A stretch of DNA of 64,000 bases from Nitrososphaerota archaeon (GTDB taxonomy: Archaea > Thermoproteota > Nitrososphaeria > Nitrososphaerales > Gagatemarchaeaceae): the NCBI GenBank assembly GCA_029785195.1, contig JAFMAD010000001.1, positions 248,001 to 312,000 on the forward strand, read 5' to 3'. A program made the translations under genes and the position numbers. This document shows, one piece after another, positions 32,187-41,231 of the stretch. How positions within the stretch are numbered: position 1 is the first letter of the stretch; each line of letters begins with the position of its first letter. The notes under the pieces were generated by a model. That model saw only the letters and a list, made by a program, of their open reading frames with translations, was not told the DNA's origin and ran no database searches.

Positions 32187-33730
32187 TGGACCCCGGCCTG
32201 GCGGGCGGGATAGCCGTCTTAGACTTCGGGGGACAGTACGCCCACCTGATCTGCCGGAGGGTCAGGGCGCTTCAAGTGTACGCCGCCCTGGTCCCGCATT
32301 GGACCCCCCTGGCTGAGCTGAAGGAGGCCGGGGTCGCCGGCGTGATCCTTTCAGGGGGCCCATCGAGCGTCTACGCTCCAGGCGCGCCCGCCGCCGACCC
32401 CGAAATCTTCGAGGGGAACGTCCCCGTCCTTGGTATCTGCTACGGATACCAGCTGTTGGTGAAGGCCCACGGGGGCGAGGTGGCCGGTGCGGGGAGGAGG
32501 GAGTACGGGAGGACCAGGGTCAGGGTCTCAGATGGAGACAGGCTGTTCGAGGGGGTTGGAGGGGAGGAGCTGGCGGTCTGGATGAGCCATTCTGACTCGG
32601 CGACTAAGATCCCCGCGTCCATGCGGGTCCTCGCGGCGTCCGAAGCGTCCCCCTTCGCGGCTGTCCGGCTCCTCGGCGGGGAGCAGTACGGCGTCCAGTT
32701 CCACCCGGAGGTCTCGCACACAGACAAGGGGGAGAGGCTGCTCTCCAACTTCGTCCTCGGTGTCTGCGGGGCCGAAAGGAAGTGGAGCATGCTCGGGTTC
32801 CTCCAGCGGTCGGTCGAGGAGCTCTCGAGGCTCGATGGCAGGGTCCTCTGCGCCGTCTCCGGCGGGGTCGACTCCACGGTGACGGCCGCGATACTGTCGA
32901 AGGCCGTCGGGGACAGGCTGAGGTGCGTCTTCATCGATACGGGGCTCCTAAGGGCGGGGGAGAAGGAGAAGGTCGAAGGGGTGCTCAGAAGGGGGCTCGG
33001 CCTCAACGTCGCGTTCGTCGACGCCTCGGAGAGATTCCTCGGGGCCCTCGACGGGGTTGCCGACCCCGAAGAGAAGAGAAGGGTGGTGGGGAAGACCTTT
33101 GCTGACGCCTTCGAGGAGTTCGCCCGCGAGGAGGGACCGTTCGAACACCTCGCCCAGGGGACGTTGTACCCGGACGTGATAGAGAGCGGGAGGTCCACGG
33201 GGCCGGCGGCGGTCATCAAGACCCATCACAACGTCGGGGGGCTCCCTGCCGGACTCTCCATGCGGGTTGTCGAGCCGCTCCGAGAACTGTACAAGGACGA
33301 GGTCAGGGAGCTCGGGGGGCTCCTCGGCCTCCCGGAGGAGGCCATGAAGAGGCACCCGTTCCCGGGTCCGGGGCTCGCGGTGAGGGTCCTGGGGGAGGTG
33401 ACCCCCGAGAAGCTCCGCGTCTCCAGGGAGGCAAGCAGGATAGTTGAAGAGGTCCTGGAGGAAGACGGGGCGTACTCCGACGCGTGGCAGGCGTTCGCCT
33501 ACGTGGGGGACGACAAGGTCACCGGGGTCCTGGGAGACGAGCGGACGTACGGCTTCCAGGTGGTGGTCAAGGTAGTCGAGTCGGTGGACGGGATGACCGC
33601 GGATTGGAGCAGGCTCAGCTCCGGGACGCTGGAGAAGATCTCGACGAGGATCACCAACGAAGTGCAGGGGGCCGTGGCTGTAGCCTACAACATCTCGTCG
33701 AAGCCCCCGGCCACCATCGAGCCCCAGTGA
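32186..33730 (+). CDS. guaA: GMP synthase (glutamine-hydrolysing), fused
   Basis: This 514-aa enzyme converts XMP to GMP. The N-terminal class I glutaminase has LGICYGYQLL (Cys nucleophile) and FHPEVSHTDKG (His/Glu), and the ATP-pyrophosphatase domain has AVSGGVDSTVTAA. The C-terminal dimerisation domain ends RITNEVQGAVAVAYNISSKP. Both activities are in one chain, whereas many Euryarchaeota use two subunits. The ATG at 32186 overlaps the guaB stop; the frame extends upstream to 32108 inside guaB, which is not used. Confidence 0.96.
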   Translation: MDPGLAGGIAVLDFGGQYAHLICRRVRALQVYAALVPHWTPLAELKEAGVAGVILSGGPSSVYAPGAPAADPEIFEGNVPVLGICYGYQLLVKAHGGEVAGAGRREYGRTRVRVSDGDRLFEGVGGEELAVWMSHSDSATKIPASMRVLAASEASPFAAVRLLGGEQYGVQFHPEVSHTDKGERLLSNFVLGVCGAERKWSMLGFLQRSVEELSRLDGRVLCAVSGGVDSTVTAAILSKAVGDRLRCVFIDTGLLRAGEKEKVEGVLRRGLGLNVAFVDASERFLGALDGVADPEEKRRVVGKTFADAFEEFAREEGPFEHLAQGTLYPDVIESGRSTGPAAVIKTHHNVGGLPAGLSMRVVEPLRELYKDEVRELGGLLGLPEEAMKRHPFPGPGLAVRVLGEVTPEKLRVSREASRIVEEVLEEDGAYSDAWQAFAYVGDDKVTGVLGDERTYGFQVVVKVVESVDGMTADWSRLSSGTLEKISTRITNEVQGAVAVAYNISSKPPATIEPQ

Positions 33731-33734
33731 GAGC

Positions 33735-34721
33735 ATGACGCGTCCAAGACGACCGCGGGGGCTGGCCGAGCTGCACGTCCACCTCGGCGGCTCCGTGGAT
33801 CCAGCCGTGATGTGGGAGATCGCCCACGCGCAGGGGATCAGGCTCCCTACGAAGGACTACTGGAGGTTCGTCGACATGGTCACGGTCGACGGGGCGAAGG
33901 GGAAGACCTTCGACGAGTACCTCGCCCTCTTTCGGTGGACGGAGCTCATCCAGTCGAGCCCCCTAGCCATCGAGAGGTCGGTGTACCAGACGATCGCCGG
34001 GGCGTACAGGAAGAACAACATCACCCTCCTCGAGCTCCGCTTCAACCCCATGAAGAGGAACAGGGGAGGGGAGCAGGACTTGGACCAGATAATGATGGCG
34101 GCTGTGAGGGGCCTGGATAGGGCGTCCCTGGAATATCCGGTCAAGACCGGGCTGATCGTCTGCCTTGACAGGACCTTCGACCAGAGGCTGAACGAGATAC
34201 TCGTGGACAAGGCGATCCTGTTCTCCGGGAGGGGGGTGGTCGGGGTCGACATAGCTGGACCTGCGCACAAGGGGTTCAGGTACGCCGACTACGCCGGGAC
34301 GTTCAGGCGGGCGAGGGAGGAAGGGCTCGGCCTCACGGTCCACGCCGGGGAGGACGAGGGGCACGAGTCGGTCCGCGAGGTCCTAGAGCGCCTGGACCCT
34401 GACAGGGTGGGCCACGGAGTGAGGGCGACCGAGGACGAAGAAACCATGGACCTCCTTGTGAGGAGCGGCGCCGTGCTGGAAGTCTGTCCGACGTCGAACC
34501 TCAGCACCGGGGTGCTGAGCGGGGTGGGGGAGCTGAAGCGCGTCTTCGGGAAACTGAAGTCCCATGGGGTGAAGTTCACGATCAACACCGACGGACCGGA
34601 GATGCTGAAGACCAACCTGCGCGAGGAGGTGGACTTCCTGGTGAGGAACGGAGTCATCACGCCCGAGGAGGCGGTCGAGGCGAACAAGTCGGCGTTCGAC
34701 GCGTCCTTCGTCAAGGGTTGA
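33735..34721 (+). CDS. Adenosine deaminase-family protein
   Basis: This 328-aa TIM-barrel metal enzyme should convert adenosine or a related adenine compound to the inosine form, feeding guaB. LAELHVHLGGS supplies the HxH zinc ligands, TVHAGEDEG the His and catalytic Glu, DRVGHGVRA the catalytic His, and FTINTDGPEML the zinc Asp (D286). The following residue is Gly287, whereas classical adenosine deaminases have a second Asp that contacts N7. This suggests altered substrate choice. It starts 4 nt after the guaA stop, so it belongs to the same operon. Confidence 0.85.
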   Translation: MTRPRRPRGLAELHVHLGGSVDPAVMWEIAHAQGIRLPTKDYWRFVDMVTVDGAKGKTFDEYLALFRWTELIQSSPLAIERSVYQTIAGAYRKNNITLLELRFNPMKRNRGGEQDLDQIMMAAVRGLDRASLEYPVKTGLIVCLDRTFDQRLNEILVDKAILFSGRGVVGVDIAGPAHKGFRYADYAGTFRRAREEGLGLTVHAGEDEGHESVREVLERLDPDRVGHGVRATEDEETMDLLVRSGAVLEVCPTSNLSTGVLSGVGELKRVFGKLKSHGVKFTINTDGPEMLKTNLREEVDFLVRNGVITPEEAVEANKSAFDASFVKG

Positions 34722-34756
34722 CAAACGCAAAGGTTTGAAAGGAGAGCCGACCGGGC

Positions 34757-35494
34757 GTGTCGAAGTTGGATCCAACGGAGAAGGAGGCCGCTGTCGGCGA
34801 GTACAAGGTCAACTACGCTTCATTGGGGAACGGCGAACCACTCTTCCTGCTCCACGGCAGCGAGCCGAAGGAGAGCTGGAGGGTGTGGGAACCCCTTTTC
34901 CCGCTGGCGGACACCTACAAGCTCATCGCGCCAGACCTCCTTGGCCATGGGAAGTCCTCGAAGCCGCTGGAGACCCCCGACCACAGGTTGCAGGCGCACA
35001 TGCTCAAGGACCTGGCGGACAGGCTGGGGGTGCACCAGGCTGGGATGATCGGGGGCGGGTGGGGGGGTCAGGTCGCCCTCGAGTTCGCCCTGGAGTGGCC
35101 AGACTGCGTCAGCCTCCTCGTCCTTCTGGCGAGCTCCTACGACGTGGAGCAGATCCCCAGGCTGCAGAAGCTGAGGAAGCCGGCTCTCATCATATTCGCC
35201 GAGGACGACATGCTCACCCAGTTGAAGGCAGGGTACCTCCTTAGGGACGCGATAGGGACATCGAGGCTGGAAGTCCTCGAGCCTGTGGCCAAGGACCCCA
35301 GGTACGATTTCCGCATGTCGCATAGGCTCCAGAAATTCAGGGGCCCCCAGGTCCTACAGCTCGCGAGGTCATTCCTCTCCAGGCCATGGGCGATGGTGGC
35401 AGAGCCTCCGGAGATGGAGAACGAGCTCCGGGGACAGGCGCTGAGGAAGGAAGACGAGAAGGACGGGGCCATCTGGAAGAAGACCTCGCCTTAG
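34757..35494 (+). CDS. Alpha/beta-hydrolase-fold protein lacking the serine nucleophile
   Basis: This 245-aa alpha/beta-hydrolase fold protein has EPLFLLHGSEPKESW (oxyanion region), APDLLGHGKSS, and a nucleophile elbow MIGGGWGGQVALEFALEWP. The usual G-x-S-x-G Ser is Gly101. Later strands include PALIIFAEDDML, where the acid residue is kept. No obvious catalytic His follows in the usual place. Ester hydrolysis by the normal mechanism is therefore unlikely, and a binding or other function is inferred. GTG 34757 follows an A/T-rich patch but no clear box. Confidence 0.75.
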   Translation: MSKLDPTEKEAAVGEYKVNYASLGNGEPLFLLHGSEPKESWRVWEPLFPLADTYKLIAPDLLGHGKSSKPLETPDHRLQAHMLKDLADRLGVHQAGMIGGGWGGQVALEFALEWPDCVSLLVLLASSYDVEQIPRLQKLRKPALIIFAEDDMLTQLKAGYLLRDAIGTSRLEVLEPVAKDPRYDFRMSHRLQKFRGPQVLQLARSFLSRPWAMVAEPPEMENELRGQALRKEDEKDGAIWKKTSP

Positions 35495-35584
35495 GCCCAG
35501 AAAGGAACCGCACCCAGCCGTGGGAGGCCCCTTCGCTGGTCCGCTCGTCGGTCCTGCGCCCCTTCGCCCGGGCGCCCGGAGAGC

Positions 35585-36196
35585 CTACCTAGAAGCCATT
35601 GCCACGCGTTCTTGTTCGTTCTTCTTCTTCACGGCGTAGCTGTTGGCGTCCCCGGCAGCGGCCTGGATTATCTCGTCCGCCAGGACCTCCTCCACCGTCT
35701 TCGGGGAGTTGAACGCGGACTCCCTCACCCCCTCTGAGATGAACCTCAGGGCGAGGTCGACCCTCCTCACCGGGGAGATGTCAACCGACTGGTGATAGAC
35801 CACGCCTCCGTAGCTCAGCCTCGTGGTGTCTTCGTTGGGGGATGAGTTCTCGATGGCCTTCACCAACTGCTGCACCGGGTTCTGGCCGGTCCTGAGCTCT
35901 ATGATAGAGAAGGATGTCTTGACGACGCTCAGCGCCTTCTGCTTCTTGCCGCCCATCCTCCCCGTGTTCTTGGCGTACTTCTTGCCGAAGTGCATCATCT
36001 CGTTGACGAGCCTCTCGACTATGTTGACCCTGGTCTTCCCGAACTTCTTGTGCTCGTGCCTCCCCCCCGAGTGCGGGATGAGGATCGGCCTCACGTTGAT
36101 CACCGTCTGGAGCCCCGGGTCTGTCACCTTGACCCCGGTCAGGTCCCACCTCTCCCAGAGCAGGAGGTTGGGGTACTCGAGCGCCTGCTTGCTCAC
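35585..36196 (-). CDS. rps7: Ribosomal protein S7 (archaeal uS7)
   Basis: This is the 30S head protein that nucleates 16S rRNA 3'-domain folding. From GTG 36196 the protein has 203 aa, beginning VSKQALEYPNLLLWERWDL. It contains VNIVERLVNEMMHFGKK, the RNA-binding IIELRTGQNPVQQLVKAIEN and a C-terminal basic KKKNEQERVAMASR. A longer frame to 36274 runs into rps12 and is not used. It follows rps12 by 2 nt, so the two are co-transcribed. Confidence 0.95.
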   Translation of the reverse strand: MSKQALEYPNLLLWERWDLTGVKVTDPGLQTVINVRPILIPHSGGRHEHKKFGKTRVNIVERLVNEMMHFGKKYAKNTGRMGGKKQKALSVVKTSFSIIELRTGQNPVQQLVKAIENSSPNEDTTRLSYGGVVYHQSVDISPVRRVDLALRFISEGVRESAFNSPKTVEEVLADEIIQAAAGDANSYAVKKKNEQERVAMASR

Positions 36197-36198
36197 GC

Positions 36199-36636
36199 CT
36201 ATCTCCTCGGCTTCTCCTTCCGTCCGTACACAAGCTCGTTTAGCGAGACGCCGTTTACCTTGAACACAGTCCAACGGACCCCTGGGATGTCCCCCATCGC
36301 CCTCTTCATCGACCCGCCTATCCCCTGCAGTATCACCTCGTCGTGCTCGTCCACGAAGTTCAGGGCGCCGTCCCCAGGCAGGAAGGCGGTCACCTGCTTA
36401 CCGTTCTTGACTATCTGGCAGCGCACGCACTTCCTGATCGCCGAGTTGGGCTGCTTCGACTCGACCCCGACCTTCTCGAGGACGATCCCCCTGGCCTGTG
36501 GGGCGCCTTCGAGGGGGTCCGCCTTGTAGTCCAGGCCGAGCTTCCGCCTCTTGTACCACTTGTTTGACCAGCGGAGCCTCTGGCGCTTGAGCGAAATCTG
36601 CCTCGCCGCAAACTCTCCGCGTGGTGAGCCGGACAT
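36199..36636 (-). CDS. rps12: Ribosomal protein S12 (archaeal uS12)
   Basis: This 145-aa decoding-centre protein has [33 protein letters not shown] and [14 protein letters not shown], all typical of the archaeal/eukaryotic form. The ATG at 36636 has its own TATA box (TCTATATACG on the minus strand, 36661-36670), so rps12-rps7 can be transcribed separately from the upstream RNA polymerase operon. Confidence 0.97.
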   Translation of the reverse strand: MSGSPRGEFAARQISLKRQRLRWSNKWYKRRKLGLDYKADPLEGAPQARGIVLEKVGVESKQPNSAIRKCVRCQIVKNGKQVTAFLPGDGALNFVDEHDEVILQGIGGSMKRAMGDIPGVRWTVFKVNGVSLNELVYGRKEKPRR

Positions 36637-36660
36637 GCTTCAGACGCGGCCTTTTCCCAT

Positions 36661-36670
36661 CGTATATAGA
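36661..36670 (-). promoter_or_regulatory. Internal promoter for rps12-rps7
   Basis: TCTATATACG (minus strand) lies 25-34 nt upstream of ATG 36636, between nusA and rps12. Confidence 0.6.
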
Positions 36671-36674
36671 GCTT

Positions 36675-37133
36675 TCAAAGCAGTTCGGACGTAATCTGCA
36701 GGTTGCTCACTTCGAAGTAGCGCCTTGCGAGTAGCCTCACCTTCTCCGCGTTCTTCCCGCCTAGCCCAAGCACGGCTCCCTTCTTTCTTGAGTCGACTAC
36801 CACCACGACCCCCTTGGTCCCGTCCAGCCTCTCGCTGACGCGGACCTCCTGGACGAACTTCGCTCCTAGGGTGTTCCTGACCAGCCCATCTATGTCGTCC
36901 GCCCACTCTACGACCTCGACCGGCTTCCTCACCGCCCGCTCCAACTTCTTCACCGAAGCCCCCTCTTTGCCTATGGCGAGCCCCATCTGCCCTTGTGCTA
37001 CTACGAAGATGACTCTGTCCCTCTTCTCGTCGATGACACAGTCCCTGGCGGTTGCCCCCGTCATCCCCTGAAACATGGACATGAGGGAGAGCTCGTCGGA
37101 AGAGAGTTTGATTTCTGGCACCTGCGGAATCAC
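36675..37133 (-). CDS. nusA: Archaeal NusA-like KH-domain protein
   Basis: This 152-aa protein consists of two KH domains without the S1 and acidic domains of bacterial NusA. RVIFVVAQGQMGLAIGKEGA has the GxxG loop of KH1, and KKGAVLGLGGKNAEKV that of KH2. It binds nascent RNA and is normally encoded between rpl30e and rps12, exactly as here. Its start overlaps the rpl30e stop by 4 nt. Confidence 0.95.
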   Translation of the reverse strand: MIPQVPEIKLSSDELSLMSMFQGMTGATARDCVIDEKRDRVIFVVAQGQMGLAIGKEGASVKKLERAVRKPVEVVEWADDIDGLVRNTLGAKFVQEVRVSERLDGTKGVVVVVDSRKKGAVLGLGGKNAEKVRLLARRYFEVSNLQITSELL

Positions 37134-37432
37134 CGAATCAGCTGCTTGACGTCGGTGTCGCTCACGTTCCTGAGCGCCATGGCGGAGACCTTGTAGGGCT
37201 TCCCCACCAACCGCGCCAACTCCGCTGACGTCTGGGTCAGTTCAACGACCGGTACCCCGTTCTTCTTCGCCTCCTCCCTGAGCTTCTCCCCCAGGTCGCG
37301 GGGGATTGACCTCGTGATGAGGACCCCCTTGCTCCCCTTCACCGACGCGATGCTCTCCTTGGCGCCTATGGCAGTCTTGCCTGCCTTCATGGCCTCCTTG
37401 ACCACCTTGGAGAGTTGAGCGCTGTCCACCAT
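37130..37432 (-). CDS. rpl30e: Ribosomal protein L30e
   Basis: This is a 100-aa L7Ae/L30e-fold protein. It has KAGKTAIGAKESIASVKGSK near the N-terminus, then LITRSIPRD, VPVVELTQTSAELARLVGKP and a C-terminal VRNVSD-like end (ALRNVSDTDVKQLIR). It binds kink-turns in rRNA or mRNA. It is placed between rpoA and nusA, as in most archaeal RNA polymerase operons. GTG or ATG alternatives near the start do not change the domain. Confidence 0.93.
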   Translation of the reverse strand: MVDSAQLSKVVKEAMKAGKTAIGAKESIASVKGSKGVLITRSIPRDLGEKLREEAKKNGVPVVELTQTSAELARLVGKPYKVSAMALRNVSDTDVKQLIR

Positions 37433-37439
37433 GTCGCTT

Positions 37440-40400
37440 TCAGCTCATGTAGAGGTCGATCATCCCGGTCCCGACGGGTATCGGGAGCCCGACGATGACG
37501 TTCTCGGTGACGCCCTTCAAGTCCTCCACCTCGCCCTTCACCGCCGCCTCGGCGAGTGTCGGGACGGTGATTTCGAAGGCCGCCCTTGCGAGGACGCTGC
37601 TCTTCGTCCCTGCGATGCCGTGCCTGCCTATCTGTTGGATGTACCCCTTCGACGTCATCAGGTCGGCCACAAGGAAGATGTGGCGTATGTCTACCTCGAG
37701 CCCCTGCTCGTCGAGCGTGCTCATGAGCTCCCTGACGAGGGTGGCGCGGGCGGCCTCGATCCCAAGCACCTGCGCGACCTCGTGGACGTTGTTGGTGTAG
37801 ACCCTGGCCTGGTCGACCCCCTGGACCTGGACGACTTTGCCGAGGTTAGAACCAGAGGTCTGGATGAACCACTCCTCCCCCTCCTTCACCACGGTGACCC
37901 TGGTTATCCCGGGGATCCCCTTCAGCTTCATGTTGAGGATCTTGTTCCTGAGGGTGAAGAGGGCCGACAGGTCGGCTTCGGGCATGCTTACATGGATGAT
38001 GTTCGGGTTTCTCTTGTCCTGCTGGACCTTCCTCTTCCCGGTCTCGATCACCTTTGCGATCTCCTCGGGGGTGGTGTCCCTGTCCGCCATCATCTCCGGG
38101 CTGAGGTGGAGCTTGATCCCTTCGGTGGGGTCGACCTCGCTGAAGGCGACGACGTTCCCTACCTTGGTGAAGAGTATCTCCTTCGCCACCTTGACGGCCT
38201 TCTCGTTTTGGGCGGCGTAGTCCTTGGCGAGATAGATGTCCATCGATGGTTTCGCCGGAATCTTCCTTGCGTCAACCAGCTCCATCAGCCTCGGGAGCCC
38301 AAGGGTCACGTCCCTCTCGCGGACGCCTGCGAAGTGGAAGGTCCTCAGTGTCATCTGCGTGCCCGGCTCCCCGATCGACTGGGCGGCGACTATCCCCGAC
38401 GCCTCGCCCGGCTCCACCCTTGAGTAGTCGAGAGCCTCAGCCACCTTCTCCATCGTCTCCTTGAGGCCTTCGTCGTTCAGGTGAGAGCCCCCGAGCTTGT
38501 CGTTCAGCTCTTTGAGGAGCCTCTCGTTGAGCTGTGGCTGGTATTTCTTCAGGAGCTTCTCCAGCTCGGCCCCGTCTACCTTCCCCTTCGACTTGTAGGA
38601 GAGCTCTTCCGTCTCGACAAGCCGATCAAGGTTGATGGGCCGGCCATGGTCGCTCTTGGCGGGGTCGACGCCGTCCTCTCCGTAGAGGAACTGGATGATG
38701 TGCCCGTGAGGGTCCCTCACGGTGAGGTCGTACTCGACCTTCAGATGCTCCAGAGCGTTGACCAGCCTCCTCTGCATGTAGCCGCTCTGCTGGGTCCTTA
38801 CAGCGGTGTCTACGAGCCCTTCGCGGCCCCCCATGGCGTGGAAGAAGAACTCGGTGGGGGAAAGGCCGTCCCTGTAGTTGCTCTTGACAAACCCCTTCGC
38901 TGTCGGCGAAGGGTCGTTCCAGGCGAAGTGGCTGAGGGCCCTCCCCTTCAGGCCATGGCTGATCCTCTTCCCGCGGACTGACTGCTGCCCTAGGGCTGCT
39001 GTCATCTGGCCGACGTTGAGGCTCGACCCCCTCGCCCCTGTCCTGGCCATAATCATGCCTGAGTTCTCAGCAGGGAGCGCCCTGTCGGCTATCCTCCCCG
39101 CCTTGTCCCTCGCCTTCGCTAGCTCGTTGACTATGTACGCCTCAAGCGTGTCCTCGGCCGAGAGCCCCCTGGTCAGCTGCAACGAGCCCGCTTTGTACTT
39201 CTTCTGGAGGTCCGTCACGCTCGAGTAGGCCTCGTCGAGGGCGTCTGTGATCCCCTGCTTCGCCTCCGACGGGAGCTCGAGCTCGTTGAACCCGTATGTG
39301 AACCCCCTCCTCGTGAGGAAGTTCTTGAGAACCTTGAGTATCGAGTTGAGGAAGTTGCGCGCCTCCTCGTTGCCGTAGTCCTTGGCTATCCTGTGCAGCA
39401 GAGAGTCCGGTTCCTCGGCCCCTATGACAGCCTTGTCCACCACCCCGGAGACCAGCTCCCCGTCGCGGATGACGACGTCGTTGGAGGCGCCGGTCCTCTG
39501 CGCCTTCGCCCACTTCGAGGTGAGGACGTAGTTCATCCCCTTGGGGAGGAAGAGGGAGAAGAGCTGCTTGCCTGTGTACATCGGGCGGGGCCCCTTCACC
39601 GCCGGCTCCGGAAGGTCCCCGATGAAGTCCCCAACCAGCGCGAGGTTCGAGAACTCGGCGGTGGTGAGCATCGTCTCATCCCTTGTGAGCATGAAGGCAC
39701 CTGTGATGAAGTCCCTGATCCCCCCTATGATCGGGCCCCCGTACCTGGGCGAGAGTATCTGGTCTTGCACCTTCATGAGCATGAGGGCCTCGGACCTCGA
39801 CTCCTCGCTCTGCGGGACGTGGAGGTTCATCTCGTCTCCGTCGAAGTCGGCGTTGTATGGGGGGCAGACCGACGGGTGGAGCCTGAAGGTCCGGAACGGG
39901 AGGACCCGCACGAAGTGCGCCATCACAGACATCCTGTGGAGCGAGGGCTGCCTGTTGAAGAGGACGACGTCCCCGTCCATCAAGTGCCTCTCGACGATAT
40001 ATCCGGGCGCGAGTGAGTCAGCTAGCGCCTTCCTGTCGCTGGCGAAGTCCAGCCTGATCTTTACGCCGTCGGGCCTGATGACGTAGTTGGCCCCCGGGTG
40101 CTCGAAGGGCCCCTTGTTCACCAGCCCCTTCAGGTGCTCGATGTTGAACGGGGATACCTTCTCAGGTATCGTGAGCTTCTTGGCGACCTCGAACGGGACG
40201 CCCACCTCGCCTATGTCGAGGTTGGGGTCCGGGCTGATCACAGTACGGCTGGAGAAGTCCACCCTCTTCCCGGAGAGCGACCCCCTGAACCTCCCCTCCT
40301 TCCCCTTCAGCCGCTGGCTGAGTGTCTTCAGGGGCCTCCCTGACCGGTGGTGAGCCTGCGGAATCCCTGACACCTCGTTGTCGAAGTAGGTGGTGACGTG

Positions 40401-41228
40401 GTAGTGGAGCAGGTCGACCAGGTCCTGGACGATTAGGTGCGGCGTCCCCGACTCCTTGGACTCGCGCACCCTCTGGTTGACCCTGAGTATGTCGACCACC
40501 TTGTGGGTGAGGTCGTCCTCCGACCTGATACCTGATTCGAGCGTGATGGAAGGGCGGACGGTGAGCGGCGGGACCGGGAGGACCTGGAGGACGAACCACT
40601 CCGGCCTGGCCGACTTCGAGCTGAACTCGAGCAGCCCTAGGTCCTCGTCGTTTATCCTCTCCAAGCGCTCCCTGATGGCGACAGGGAGTAGGCGGGTCGC
40701 TCCCCCCTCCTCTGTTATCTCATGGAAGATCGTAGGCTTTGTGAACTCAATCTGATATTGCTGCTTTCCGCAGTGAGGGCAGAGCTTGACCTTCTTCGCC
40801 TTCGTCGCGATCTCCTTTGCGACCGACTCCACCAGGGAGGGGGTGAAGTCCGACTGGCTGGCCAGCTTTGTCCTGTAGGCGTCGAGCTCCTGCTGCGGGA
40901 GGAGGACCCTTCCGCAAGACCTGCATGTAGTCTGGACCAGCCTGTTGATCTCGTCGACGAAGGCGATGTGGAGGACCGGCTCCGCTAGCTCGATGTGACC
41001 GAAGTGCCCGGGGCACCTCCCCGCGGTGTTACCACAGGTGCCACACTTCTGTCCCGGTTCTAGCGTCCCTAGCCTGCTGTCCATCAGGCCCCCCTGGACG
41101 GGCATCCCGTCCTCGTCGTAGGTCTCTGGCTGGGTAATCTCCGCGACGGAGTACTTCCTGACCTCCGCGGGCGAGAAGACTGCGAAATTGATCCCGGCGA
41201 TCGTCTTGAGAGCTTGTTCCATTGACAT
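37440..41228 (-). CDS. rpoA: DNA-directed RNA polymerase subunit A, unsplit (A' + A'')
   Basis: This 1262-aa chain is the catalytic largest subunit. An N-terminal zinc motif CGTCGNTAGRCPGHFGH is followed by a second Cys set CRSCGR. The active site is NADFDGDEMNLHVPQ (Mg-binding Asp triad). The bridge helix/trigger loop region is GGREGLVDTAVRTQQSGYMQ. The A'' part continues with PGTQMTLRTFHFAGV and the C-terminal clamp. Most archaea split this gene into rpoA1 and rpoA2; here the two halves are continuous, as in Thaumarchaeota and Korarchaeota. It starts 3 nt after the rpoB stop. Confidence 0.98.
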   Translation of the reverse strand: MSMEQALKTIAGINFAVFSPAEVRKYSVAEITQPETYDEDGMPVQGGLMDSRLGTLEPGQKCGTCGNTAGRCPGHFGHIELAEPVLHIAFVDEINRLVQTTCRSCGRVLLPQQELDAYRTKLASQSDFTPSLVESVAKEIATKAKKVKLCPHCGKQQYQIEFTKPTIFHEITEEGGATRLLPVAIRERLERINDEDLGLLEFSSKSARPEWFVLQVLPVPPLTVRPSITLESGIRSEDDLTHKVVDILRVNQRVRESKESGTPHLIVQDLVDLLHYHVTTYFDNEVSGIPQAHHRSGRPLKTLSQRLKGKEGRFRGSLSGKRVDFSSRTVISPDPNLDIGEVGVPFEVAKKLTIPEKVSPFNIEHLKGLVNKGPFEHPGANYVIRPDGVKIRLDFASDRKALADSLAPGYIVERHLMDGDVVLFNRQPSLHRMSVMAHFVRVLPFRTFRLHPSVCPPYNADFDGDEMNLHVPQSEESRSEALMLMKVQDQILSPRYGGPIIGGIRDFITGAFMLTRDETMLTTAEFSNLALVGDFIGDLPEPAVKGPRPMYTGKQLFSLFLPKGMNYVLTSKWAKAQRTGASNDVVIRDGELVSGVVDKAVIGAEEPDSLLHRIAKDYGNEEARNFLNSILKVLKNFLTRRGFTYGFNELELPSEAKQGITDALDEAYSSVTDLQKKYKAGSLQLTRGLSAEDTLEAYIVNELAKARDKAGRIADRALPAENSGMIMARTGARGSSLNVGQMTAALGQQSVRGKRISHGLKGRALSHFAWNDPSPTAKGFVKSNYRDGLSPTEFFFHAMGGREGLVDTAVRTQQSGYMQRRLVNALEHLKVEYDLTVRDPHGHIIQFLYGEDGVDPAKSDHGRPINLDRLVETEELSYKSKGKVDGAELEKLLKKYQPQLNERLLKELNDKLGGSHLNDEGLKETMEKVAEALDYSRVEPGEASGIVAAQSIGEPGTQMTLRTFHFAGVRERDVTLGLPRLMELVDARKIPAKPSMDIYLAKDYAAQNEKAVKVAKEILFTKVGNVVAFSEVDPTEGIKLHLSPEMMADRDTTPEEIAKVIETGKRKVQQDKRNPNIIHVSMPEADLSALFTLRNKILNMKLKGIPGITRVTVVKEGEEWFIQTSGSNLGKVVQVQGVDQARVYTNNVHEVAQVLGIEAARATLVRELMSTLDEQGLEVDIRHIFLVADLMTSKGYIQQIGRHGIAGTKSSVLARAAFEITVPTLAEAAVKGEVEDLKGVTENVIVGLPIPVGTGMIDLYMS

Positions 41229-41231
41229 TCT

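Noticed and set aside
37431-38423. Plus-strand ORF of 330 codons inside rpoA
   Set aside because: Antisense to an unmistakable RNA polymerase gene. High GC makes long antisense frames common in this window.
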